A DNA stretch of 64,000 bases from Balaenoptera acutorostrata (taxonomy: Eukaryota; Chordata; Mammalia; Artiodactyla; Balaenopteridae): positions 34,574,428 through 34,638,427 of the forward strand of contig NC_080081.1 in the NCBI RefSeq assembly GCF_949987535.1, read 5' to 3'. Positions 32,631 to 43,320 of the stretch are shown piece after piece. The first letter of the stretch is position 1. Every line of letters starts with the position of its first letter. The position numbers were made by a program, and so were the translations under genes. A model generated the notes under the pieces. The model was not told the origin of the DNA, did no database searches, and worked only from the letters and a program-made list of their open reading frames with translations.

Positions 32631-32669
32631 TCTGATTCATGGCCAAGTGACCTATTGTCACTATTATTC

Positions 32670-32905
32670 AGAGGCATCATGTTATGATGGGGTAAGCATA
32701 GGCTTTGAAATGAGAGATACATGGGTCTGACACAAAAATCTGAAATTCATGAGTCATGCTGTTGGACCAGTCAGCTCCAATTTCTTCATCTGAGAAGTAG
32801 AGATAATATCTGCCTTCTAGGACAGTTGGAATTTAAGTGAGATGAGATACCTTAGTCACCCCGGTACACAGTAGGTGTCCTGCCTATGTTAGCTTTCCTT
32901 CTTCA
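32670..32905 (+). mobile_element. MIR SINE
   Basis: Sense MIR order: gcataggctttgaaatgaga (consensus gggctctggagtcaga), atttcttcatctgagaagta (consensus tttcctcatctgtaaaatg), gataatatctgccttctagg, gacagttggaatttaagtga, and the tail-side ccggtacacagtaggtg. It is separated from the opposite-strand MIR core by about 40 bp. Confidence 0.65.
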
Positions 32906-35900
32906 TCAGTCAATTCAGTCTTAACTCCCTATGTTCTCAAACTGGGAGAAAGGAGGAGCAGTGAACCCACTATCAAGACCTTAAAAGTTAGGTCAGTTGT
33001 TAGGCCAGAAGTCCCCTTGCTTATTTCATTTTTTTGGCTCCATGGTCTTCTTTCCATCCTTTCTATTTTACAGGACACTTTTAAAATTTTAATCTCCCTT
33101 ATTGGTGTCCTGTATATTTGTTACAAGTATTGATGACAGGCTTCTTAAAAACCAAGCTAGAATTAAACCTGATATTATTCGTATTACTATAAGGGGAGTT
33201 GGGTGAAAATATTAAACCTGTATTTTCATAAGGAATCTTATATATATTTAATAAATTGCAACACATATCTTATTGTCTGTATTTAGTCTGGCAGTCTCTA
33301 CAATGTGTGTTACTATATGTAAACACATATACCTACACAACTGAATCTTGACTAATAATTGACTTACTTGAAGCAGTTAAAGTGTGAAAAAAATTGCTAT
33401 TTTAAACATTGTTTTACTTTTCAAAATGCTATTATTCTGGGAAGTTGCATTTTAAGGACAGCTGTTTTTACAGTGCCTAATGCCCTGGATTTTCTGGAGT
33501 TGTCCCTATTTCTTCATTCAGTTAAAATTTTTTGAACTCCTCTTATATGTTGGGCACAATTCTGATTTCTTCTCATTGTTATGCTAAGACCTGTTGTTAC
33601 TATAACCAAGATCTCATCCACATGATATACCACTACTATTGGACTCACTGAAACTGTTTCTATGAAAGTGTACAAAAAACCCATAGAGGATAATATTCAG
33701 GAGGAAATATATAACTGAGCATCTATTTAAGCAATGCAGTTAGAATTTGAAAGTAATTAATAATAGTTAATTTGTGGTATATATGCTATTTATTTTAAGC
33801 ATCTATAAGACAATTTGAAAGGGTGTCAAGTAATGATGGAATAACATTATTATATCATCCTTACTATAATATTAGTTTTGTAATATTGTAGTTGAACATT
33901 AGGAGTTGAAAAAAGGCTGAACCTAAACTACTTCCATAATGCTTTTTTATGAATATTAGAAACTATATTTATCTCTTTATTTGTTCCTGGATATAGTCCC
34001 TTTTTAAAAAAACTTTGTTATGAAAGTGCAAATTTTTGAAAACTGGATTTAGAACAGAAATGCTAATACTCCTTTGACTAAAAGAGGTGAGAATGTTATT
34101 ACTACCATTTAATTCATTATTTATCATGCTGCAGTTACAGAAATAACAAATACCTCAATTAGTAAATTTAAATAGCTTAATTGCCTATAGAAGAACATGA
34201 AAAAAATTTCTTAAGTGGCGTTACCTTTTAAAACAGGTTACTACAAGAATTTAGTAACATGAATTAAATGTAAGATCATCTAAATCTATGATCATTTAAA
34301 TCATCAGCTCATGAATAATCGATCTAGGAGCTTTTATTTTTTGTGGCATTGGGCCTTATCTAGAAAAAAACTTTGGTATTGATATAATTATAAGACAACA
34401 ATAATATATTTCTGTAGTTTACCATTTATTCCATGTTTTATGCACGTTCAGACTATTGAATTAATCTCCGAAACAATAAAAAGACATTCTTTACTAGAAA
34501 TAGCCTGCTTTGCCTTGGCTTTGTGGCAAAATGACATTAGGGAACATACATGGTTGTTGAACCTGATTGCTTTAGCAGCCCTCGGGTTGATAGTATCAGG
34601 TTCCAGCTTGCCCTGCTGGGTCAACGTGGACCCAGGCCTTTAAAGAGAAAAGTTCAGGGAAAGTTCACTTCTATTGTTTTACCATGGTTACAAAACAGAG
34701 AGGGGGGAAAAAAAAAAGAAAAAGAAAAGAAGAAATCTTGGGTTTGTGACCTGTCGCTGCCATGAGTCCTTTTCTGTGTTCTTTGTGTTTTTGTCAATTA
34801 AATATTGCAACAGAGAAAATTAAAACTTAGAGGAATCTATAAAGAATACAAGCCAAAATATACTCTGTTATCACTCGTAGCTAACCCCCAGATATATTCC
34901 ATGTCTGTTGGTGTCATTGCATCAAGTGTTTAGATTAGTTTAATTTCATTTAAAGCATTATTTCAATTTTTCCTCAGTAAGAAGTTTAAAATTTGTAAGG
35001 TTGTTATAGTAGGAAAGATTTGTTGATTTTAGAGGGCAGGGGGAATAACTTATTAAAAGTAATTTAACTTCGATTAAATTTGTTGAAATAAAGTGTTGTT
35101 TTAACTCGAAGAGGGGGATCATAATTTATTATTTTATTCTGGTTGTAAACTAAAGCAACATTTTCATTTAAAAGAATTTGTTTACCTTAAATGGTAAGGA
35201 GTTGTGATATGTAAGGGCCAGCATGACCTTGCTTGGAGCAAACTGAGTGTTTTTTGAATATAGGTAAAAATTCAAACAAATTCAAAATCCTAAGTTTAGG
35301 CTATATTTGCAAATTGTGGAAATTTTGTTCTAAAAATATTTACTAAAAGTGTTAGTTGTGAGGAAGGTCAATGCCATCTAGTTTACTACACATTTTGTTC
35401 TGTGAGCCTATAAAATATTATGATTAAAGCAATACAGTTGGAGCAGTTATTTTATTTAAAAAATGATATTTTTAATGATACCCATATTGTAGGATGTTAT
35501 CTGTATAACCCAGACAGAATCACGGCTTGATGATATTTCAATCTAATTTTTGTCCACATTTTATTTTTTACTATGAATTTATGTTTTTTAAAAAGTTTTC
35601 AAATGGAAGTTCTAATGAAATGGCTTTTTTTCAGAAAGCATATGATTTATTTAAGAATACATTTTCAAATTATTAAATATATATACAGTTACATAGATAT
35701 ATTAGATATTTCTTTAAGTAACAATAGTATGAGTCACTTTAGAATTTTTATAGTCATACTTTAAAATACTGTTTTACTTTTTATTTGTTGTGCATGGTAA
35801 TGCTTAGTTTCCAGAGGTGAGAATTCAGAGAGGGAGGTACATATTATAGAATCAAGATAACAGAGTAAGATGAATCTTTGTAACTTTTTAGCATGACACT

Positions 35901-36450
35901 ATCTCTGTTATGTGCTCATTTGTTTATTGATCCTTTGCAGTTTTGATTAGCATAATTTATTTTCCTTGAAGTTATCTGTGCCAGACGTAGAACTGAGCTT
36001 TTTCATGATCTAGATGGATAGTAGTGAAGGAAAAGGGAGAGATTTAAGTATCTATTTAAATTAATCACAATGTAGAAAGCACCAAAAACATTTCTTCTAT
36101 AAATTTTATCATATCATCTATATTATTCAAAAATAACATTTCTGCAACTCTTTGTATAAATGCCTGAACATATTTCCAGTAACACCCAGATATAACAAAA
36201 TTTTAAATGGTCTCCATACTGCTTATTTTAGCATCTAAAAGATAGATTTTAAAAAACTAATTCTGACTGTATTTACAAATGATGATCTTAATCTGTGATC
36301 CACACATTTTCAATATGGTTTCTTCGTATGTTAAAATTGGAAAATATTTAATTTGTAGCATATAGCATGTTTAACATTGCTGATTATCACTTCAGAATTA
36401 AAAAGACTGCTTGAATAGCTACATCAGGCAGCTGGTTGCAAGTAACTTAC
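32906..36450. other. Unique sequence, 3.5 kb
   Basis: Almost free of recognisable repeats apart from a possible L2 scrap near 33,515-33,590 (aactcctcttatatgttggg and following, reverse strand). A GC-richer block at 34,500-34,680 with tgccctgctgggtcaacgtg carries two overlapping frames of 67 and 71 codons, without domains. A purine-only tract runs at about 34,697-34,733. No exon is supported. Confidence 0.35.
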
Positions 36451-36451
36451 G

Positions 36452-36860
36452 ACTTTTGAATTCAGAGGTCACCTAGTCCTTCACCTACCGTCAGACAGGA
36501 CGTACCTCAGCGAGTCAGGATAAACTGCTGCCTCTGAGATGTTAGAAACCATCAAGAAAAGAGTCTACAGAGACTTTACCTGATAACCTATTCTAATGTT
36601 TAACTGCTCTAATGAGAGGAGGAAGTATTTTTTTCATATCTCATCCACGTACGTCCCTCCTGTTGCAGTTTAAGGGTTGATACTTTTTTTTAATGTTATT
36701 TTCCTGCTCTTTATTACTGTGTGTTCTGAATTTATTATTGGACAGATTTTCCCAGTGCATGAACTGTTAGAAATAAATCTCATGCATTTTCAAGAATCCA
36801 GCCTAGTATATGACCTAAACATATAATGCTTAACTTCAGTGGCCTTGAAACCATGTTTTC
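36452..36860 (-). mobile_element. L3/CR1-type LINE relic, about 0.4 kb
   Basis: In plus-strand order it shows gaattcagaggtcacctagt (CR1/L3 'aggtcatctagtccaacc' box), tacctgataacctattctaa with tgtttaactgctctaatgag, then ttgcagtttaagggttgata. These follow the reverse complement of the L3/CR1 3' region over about 400 bp. This is the longest L3 remnant here and is unusually well kept for the class. Confidence 0.55.
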
Positions 36861-37775
36861 TTGCTCTTCAGAACCATTTTCTTCATAAATAAAGAGATAT
36901 AATTGTTTACTTTTATCTAGAATAACAGTTTAGGGGAATTGCTTGATCCATTCCTGCTCCAGTGCAATGAACAACTGTAATACCAATTGGTTAAAAAACG
37001 TTTAAGTTTTCTATAATTTATCCCAGAAGTCAACTTTAAAGTTTCTTTCAAAGAGAAATTCTCCAAAGACTCTCAAGACCCAGTGCAATTTTTAAGTAAA
37101 TTGTATGCTTTGCAGATATTCCACTGGATTCATTTATTCTATTTTTTCACATAAGAATCTATATGAAGAGTCAGGAAAGGAAATGTTGGATGTTTTTAAA
37201 GTATTCTGTCATGTGTTTTACTACCTGACAACCTTAAATTGATATTTATTCAAAACCACTTTTTGTCTTTTTAAAAATTCTATGTCTTTCAAATATGTGC
37301 AGTTCAAAAATTTAAATCCCTTAGTGTGGCTTAAGAGATACTTTTTGATTAGCTCTTGTTTACTTTAATATCCTTTTTTCTCATAACACTCCCATCCCAG
37401 TCATCAGATACAGCTTCATTCTCGCAGTCCAGATACAGGGCCCACAGAAGTTCTAGCTCTCACTCGTCTCTGGGAATTTCTGTGCTACTCTTCCAATCCC
37501 TTCCAATATTTCAATTTCCATGGCACTTTGTCTTTGAAATTTGGCAAAAATGGGAGGTCCTTGAGATGGATTCCATAAAGCAAAATGCAAGTTTTTAAGA
37601 GAAAATCAATTAATTAATTTATCTACACAGAATTATTGCAAGTTCAAGGATTATAGTCTCGTTGAAGTCAAGGGTTGTTATTTTCATTCTTTTCTATCCG
37701 CCTTTAGACACATGCGGTCTTGGACTGTATTATATTATCACATTTAAATACTATGATCACATTTAAATGAAAGAT
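36861..37775. other. Unique sequence
   Basis: An 80-codon open frame at 37,356-37,598 is serine-rich and starts with a hydrophobic stretch, but the downstream part has no domain and no partner exon is visible. It is not taken as coding. Confidence 0.35.
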
Positions 37776-37965
37776 TTTCATGCAATTAAAGTGTCTGTTC
37801 AAATCTTTTGCTCATTTTCTAAAATGGAATCTTTCTGTCTTATTATTGAGTTGCAAGAATTCTTTATATATCCTGAATCCAAGTTCTATATCAGATACGT
37901 ATTTAGTAAATGCATCTTTATAAATGTATTTGTATTTGTAAACACATATAATTTTCTCCCTGCTA
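37776..37965 (-). mobile_element. L1M-type LINE ORF2 fragment
   Basis: The plus strand reads gtgtctgttcaaatcttttg, ctcattttctaaaatggaat, ttattgagttgcaagaattc and tttatatatcctgaatccaa with atcagatacgtatttag. This is the reverse complement of the conserved late-ORF2 region of old mammalian L1s ('gtctgttcaaatcttttgccca ... ttgagttgtaagagttctttatatattctgga'). Both open frames here are fortuitous. Confidence 0.65.
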
Positions 37966-37975
37966 AAAAGAAATA

Positions 37976-38307
37976 GATAAAATGTTTTATTACTCAAGGG
38001 CAAACTTTATATATTTTGGTGATCAATCAATGTTAAAAAACAATATCCATATGAGTAAAGTTTGGCTACGAATAAGTTTTAATCATTTAAAAAATATTCA
38101 AGAACCGTTAGAAAAATGGTTGACAAGATAGCAATCGTAAGCAACATTTTAAGATTATGTAGAAAAGAAGTTGATTAAAAAAAAACAATACTTGAAAGAC
38201 ATTAATTAGCTTGCTGATTTGAAGGCTTGCATAAGCGTTTTAGTCCAAAGTAAAATATTTAGTGTCTCTCTCCAGATCTGTATTTGGAAAAAGAGATTAT
38301 ATAGACT
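37976..38307. other. Unique AT-rich sequence
   Basis: No repeat or gene is recognised. Confidence 0.4.
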
Positions 38308-38645
38308 AAAGGGTCATTTTCTTTTTTTTTAGCAAATGGAAACCTCATTATTTATTTATTATTTATGGCTGTGTTGGGTCTTCGTTTCTGTGTGAGGGCT
38401 TCCTCTAGTTGCGGCAAGCGGGGGCCACTCTTCATCGCGGTGCGCGGGCCTCTCACTATCGCGGCCTCTCTTGTTGCGGAGCACAGGCTCCAGACGCGCA
38501 GGCTCAGTAATTGTGGCTCATGGGCCTAGTTGCTCCGCGGCATGTGGGATTTTCCCAGACCAGGGCTCGAACCCGTGTCCCCTGCATTGGCAGGCAGATT
38601 CTCAACCACTGTGCCACCAGTGAAGCCCCCAAAAGGGTCATTTTC
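38308..38645 (-). mobile_element. CHR-2-type SINE, short CpG-rich form, with TSD
   Basis: A reverse copy between a perfect 14-base direct repeat, aaagggtcattttc (38,308-38,321 and 38,632-38,645). Body landmarks are gcaagcgggggccactcttc and gctccagacgcgcaggctca. The head shows a changed terminal word (ccaccagtgaagccccc instead of ccaccagggaagcccc). Very similar to the copies at 20.8, 46.4, 46.7 and 59.3 kb. Confidence 0.93.
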
Positions 38646-38729
38646 GTAATTAATATGATCATACTCCTGTTTCAAAGGAATACGTTGAGAAGTGAAAAAC
38701 AAAAAATCAACTGTTTTGACTCCACTGCA

Positions 38730-39085
38730 TCAAGCTCACTTTTTTTTTTAAACACAATGACAATACTTCAACTGATGCCATTTACATTTCTTTTTTTAAA
38801 AAATTAATTAATTTATTTATTTTTGGCTTTGTTGGGTATTCGTTGCTGCGCGCGGGCTTCTCATTGCGGTGGCCTCTCTTGTTGCAGAGCACTGGCTGTA
38901 GGCACACGGGCTTCAGTAGTTGTGGCTCGCGGGCTCCAGAGCGCAGGCTCAGTAGCTGTGGCGCACAGGCTTAGTTGCTCTGCCGCATATGGGATCTTCC
39001 TGGACCAGGGATCGAACCCACATCCCCTGCATTAGCAGGCGGATTCTTAACCATTGCGCCACCAGGGAAGCCCCGTCAAGCTCAT
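38730..39085 (-). mobile_element. CHR-2-type SINE with a two-part tail and non-SINE insert
   Basis: A reverse copy whose head ends caccagggaagcccc at 39,074. The 9-base repeat tcaagctca is found at 38,730-38,738 and 39,076-39,084. Between the duplication and the SINE tail the order on the minus strand is SINE, A-rich run, about 40 bases of unique sequence (38,751-38,790), then a second A-run (38,741-38,750). The whole unit lies inside one target-site duplication, as expected of a 3'-transduced flank. The SINE itself (38,791-39,075) lacks the 'gcgggggccactcttcatcg' segment. Confidence 0.88.
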
Positions 39086-39639
39086 TTTAATATTAGTTTT
39101 TAATTTGACTTTATGGCATATCAATTGATTGATTTGGTGTTATAGGTAGAGGTATAGGAATAAACCATGCAGAAGAGATAGTTTGTATTTTGTATGCTTA
39201 ATGAATCCTTGATCAGGATTTTGTTTCTGATGCTTCTTCATTTTTGGTTTTAGTGAAAATTGCTAATCCCTTGCTATAAAGCTTTAGGGGCCTCATTTAT
39301 AGGTGATTAGTAACTTCTGAAAAAAAGAACTTATATTACTCTCCAAGTATATTATCATTTTTTTCCATTTCAGTGAGACTGGTGAAATTCTCTTATGTGC
39401 TCTCTTTCAAGAGTAAAAGACAAATAGTGGGTTCTGTTTATAAAACACTATGTGCCCTTGAATATTTGTTTGCATACCCATCTCTTCATTGCCACTTTCG
39501 TTGCCCTCTATAGCCTGTCATCATAGTTTATTTAGATTTCTTCATTATCTTCTAGCAAAGGTTCCACTTTCTAGTCTTTCTCCACAACTTCACATTTAGC
39601 ACCAACTTACATTTCATTTCATTTCTTTGCTTCAAGTTG
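39086..39639. other. Unique sequence
   Basis: No repeat or exon is recognised. Confidence 0.4.
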
Positions 39640-40250
39640 TCATATTTTTATAAATAAAATCTAGCCTTCTAGCTAGGCCTTTAAGGCCCTTGGAAATCTG
39701 ATTACAAATTATTCTTTTAACTTCATCTTGCTTAGATATAAGAGCCTCATTATTATTCCTAAGCAAATTTTATTTCCTGACTTCGTTCTACATCTTTTCT
39801 CTGGAATTATTTGCCTCTCCTCATGTCCTTTCCAGATTCCAGTCCTTCCAGTGAATTCACCAAATCAAATATCAACTATTTCAGGAACTTTACAGTTACT
39901 CTGTTTCCTCAGTGTTCAACATCTGCCCTTGGCTGCCATACATACAGGCTCATATTCAAGACTAGCCCAGTGCAAAATGGAAATGTGGGACCCCTTATGA
40001 TAAGAATTCAAGATGGTGACAACAGAGCCTTAAATTCAGTGCGAGAATCTCTCTTAAGCACAGGCCCAGTTTCATGCTCTGTTGACGCTTTCTCAAGAAA
40101 TGCTTCCATAGCGTACAGTTTCCACCCTTACTGCCTATCACTTACCACATAATATTTGTGGTGTGTATGTGTATGTGTCTGTCACCCCTAGAGCTTGTGA
40201 TTTCCATGAAGAAACACACCATGTCTTAATCTTCTCTGAAGTTCTATAAC
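39640..40250 (+). mobile_element. LINE-2 3' region with a second old repeat inside
   Basis: Sense L2 boxes: tagctaggcctttaaggccc followed by ttggaaatctgattac (L2 'aaggccctacatgatctgg'), tctggaattatttgcctctc, ccccagagcttgtgatttcc-type box at about 40,186-40,205, and aacacaccatgtcttaatct. The middle (39,954-40,095) is the unnamed repeat also seen at 1,477. Frames of 90 and 113 codons here are shadows. Confidence 0.55.
39954..40095. repeat. Second copy of the unnamed dispersed repeat at 1,477
   Basis: Matches the earlier copy through gcccagtgcaaaatggaaat, a gtgggacccc box, ataagaattcaagatggtga and the following cagag. Both copies have the same order and orientation. It interrupts an L2, so this family was active after that L2 inserted. 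Confidence 0.5.
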
Positions 40251-42159
40251 CTTATAAATGTCCTCACAGGAAGAAGAGGCTCACTAAACTGTACTGAATT
40301 CAATGTGAAGAAAACTGTGAAGAGAAAAGCATCCAAAGGTGTATTTCTCCAAGACTTACATATTAAATAATTTTGGGAAATAATAATCTCCCAAATATTT
40401 TGCAGAAAATTAAAATGAAAATCATGGTTTATCAATAAGATCTTTAAAACAATTTCGATAATCAAAGCAAACCTTTAATACTGAAGCAGATTCATTGTAA
40501 ATATGAGAACTCAGTTTGAAATAGAGTGCAAAGAATCATTTTAGAATATACAGTTTTAAGTTGATTCTAATATGAACATGGATGCATTTTAACATTATTC
40601 AACATTATGTAGTACTTCAAGTAAGAATGCACATTTTATTCAGAAAAATAGAATAAAATTGTGTAGTGGAAGAAAATTACCATAAGCAAATAAAATTATT
40701 CTGAAAAAATATCTTGGCCAGTGAAATCATAAGGAAAACATCATAGTTCATGTTTGTGAAGGAACTAATTTTATTTCTATATCAAACCAGCATGTTAAAA
40801 GCATGGAAGATGTCCAAGTAATCATATAACATGTTTTTTTGCTAAATTTCAGATACTAAAAAAAGAAATAGCAAGCAAATTGAGAAATTATGTCTGTTTT
40901 GATCATTTCAAATTTGAATATTTGCAAATATGCTATCTTGTTGGGATTTTAATTAAGGAGATGTTATTTTTAAAAATGCAGTTTTGTCATTTGTAATACA
41001 AATACAAAATGCAAATATTTTGTCCAATAGATTTCAATCAATATTAACTTCATAAATTTAAGCAGAATTAATAATACATGTACAGCTAGTTTTTTTCCCC
41101 TTTCTGTTTTCCTTATGCTTTATAAAATCTCAGTGAAGATATACATAATAAAATGCCATTTAAAAATTCTGAAACGGTATATGGTTCTGTTCTGAGAGCT
41201 CTAATATTTATATTAGAAGATACTGTGAATATTTATATGTGTTGAAGCCAGATGGTAAGGTGATATCACTAGGTGATACTTATGATGAGGTTATGGTCAC
41301 TAAATTTTTAATTGATGAGGAAAAAATGGTTTGTTTCCAACAAGAAAAAATTTAAAAAATAAATAAAAGATATTGTATGAGGGTAAAACAATAAAGGCAT
41401 AAATTCAAGATTAGTTGTTAAGGGGGGTGGGCTATGGAGGCAGAGAATGATGGAGATAATTGAAAAGCACACTTAGAAAATTCTTATGAACTATATATAA
41501 TAATTACTTACTGTTATAATGGAGATTTCATGGCCTTCTGAAAAGAGATGAGACAATATACTTGATTCTAAAAAAGAGCCATTTGATCTATGGATGGAAA
41601 TGGCAGGTCTGAAGGGGACTTAACAGGAGAAATAACTTTTTCTAAGTCCTAGCTAATGATGGGATTGGAGAAGTTTCTTTAGTAGTTAACAAATTACCCA
41701 TCCACCTATGCATTCATTTATAGGCTTGGGTTGTGTGAATTTGGTGAAGAATTCAAATTCACAGAAACAGTTTTTGAATAAATTCACTTTTAATGATGTT
41801 TAATGATACTTTAATGGTGATTTTTTAAACGTTGTTTAAACAATTGTCTCCCATACACTTTAGCCGCCCCTATCTACTCACTATAGGCAAATACTCATTT
41901 GAAAATAAGATAATTTCTTTAAATGAACCCCAGTGTCCCCAGAATTGTAGCCAATAACATTCTGGTCACTAAATAGTGCTGTAGAACCAATCTTTTTTTT
42001 TTTTTTTTTATTTCTGGACATGGACTTTATTCTTATTTCCAATGAGGATTCTTTGGATAAATAAAGGTCAAATCTCAACGTAAAATACCATTACTAGAAT
42101 AAAATCAAGTCCGGGACTTAGGCCAATTTACCTTGACAATAATAACTGGATACTTAGTA
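40251..42159. other. Unique AT-rich sequence, about 1.9 kb
   Basis: No repeat family is recognised. A T-run of about 18 lies at 41,993-42,010. Short frames have AT-biased composition and no domains. Confidence 0.4.
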
Positions 42160-42257
42160 GCTATTTGATAATTTTCAGTCCTGTCCTAGACCTGTCTTAA
42201 TCACCATTGCTATTTGATAATTTTCGGTCTTGTCCTAGACCTGTCTTAATCACCATT
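42160..42257. repeat. 49-bp tandem duplication
   Basis: Two head-to-tail copies, 42,160-42,208 and 42,209-42,257, each starting gctatttgataattttc and ending aatcaccatt. They differ at two positions only (cagtcct versus cggtctt). No spacer. The high identity in otherwise unique DNA suggests a recent duplication. Confidence 0.93.
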
Positions 42258-42984
42258 ATCTGCAAACACAATTGATCATTCTTTACATATGTGCTAGTAA
42301 ATACAGGTTAGAGCTTTTTACCATACCACTATCATAAAAATATAACTATAAAATAATATTTTAATCAAAATTTATCAGATAATTTACTACATTGGATTTT
42401 AGAAACAAGGAAGCATACTTGTAATAAATATATTTTAATTTTTATTAAAGCCTGTTTATTTCTACCCTTCCTTATTTGAAAAGTGATTAAATGCCACCAT
42501 TAACTAGGTTAAAAGTGAGTTTTTATTACTTTGTTTTAAACTCAGTAAAACATTTTGTCCTGTAATAACTTCATTTTAAGTCTCTATCCACCTCTTTCTC
42601 CTCATACTTGGACAGATTATTTTGGACCATTTGTCAGTAATCAAGTTGCAATCTTTAGTCAGTCAAGGTTTATCAGTACATCCAAATCTTAACATGTAGG
42701 CTCCACATAATTGGTACCATCATTCAAAATGCAACTTTTTCTCTTCTTCTCCTCCCTTAAGAATGAACCAAGAATTAGCTGCGGGGAGCAGATTTGCTCT
42801 GACTAGAGCCTGCTCTTATTCTTATGAAGATTCCTGACTCTACCCACAGGAATCAAAGACTTCGGGTTTCAGTATGTTTACTTCTGATGCATTATATCAG
42901 CAGTTGAGCTGTGTCCTATATATGCTCTCAACATTTTAAGTAGTTATAACAAATAACTATCGTATTTATGATGCATCTTGCATA
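42258..42984. other. Unique sequence
   Basis: Nothing is recognised beyond AT-rich non-coding DNA. Confidence 0.4.
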
Positions 42985-43200
42985 GTCAGTCTTAACTGCT
43001 GCAACAAGCAACACCAAAATCTCAGCTGCTTCTGACAACAAACATTTATTTCTAGTTCACGATGGCATATGTCACATCTGCTTACATTCCCATGGCCATA
43101 GTAAGTCCTAGAGCCAAGACCAAAGTAAAAGGAGAGGAAAACCTTCTACATTGAAGAAGTGTATTTTTCTCACACACTTTTCCTCAGGGAAGCATAGCAA
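42985..43200 (-). repeat. Old interspersed repeat, class uncertain
   Basis: The run ggcatatgtcacatctgctt, acattcccatggccatagta and gtcctagagccaag follows a known mammalian repeat pattern ('gtgacacatcacttctgctcacattccattggcca'). I cannot tell whether it is an LTR or a DNA transposon. Strand follows that convention. Confidence 0.35.
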
Positions 43201-43229
43201 GGACAACGAGGGGACAGCTAACCAATAAT

Positions 43230-43320
43230 AGCATGTATTAGTCAATGTGAATTTATTAAATGCCTACTATCCTTTGACTCTGCTAATATCCAGATGCCAT
43301 ACAAGTAGGAAAATTACTTA
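43230..43320 (-). mobile_element. Small L2 or MIR tail fragment
   Basis: The words gtgaatttattaaatgccta and ctatcctttgactctgctaa resemble the reverse complement of an L2/MIR tail (ttattgagcgcctactatgtgccaggcac). Weak match. Confidence 0.35.

Noticed and set aside
34440..34765. Two overlapping frames of 67 and 71 codons in a GC-richer block
   Set aside because: No domain, no convincing splice sites, and a purine tract gives the second frame its Lys/Glu-rich end.
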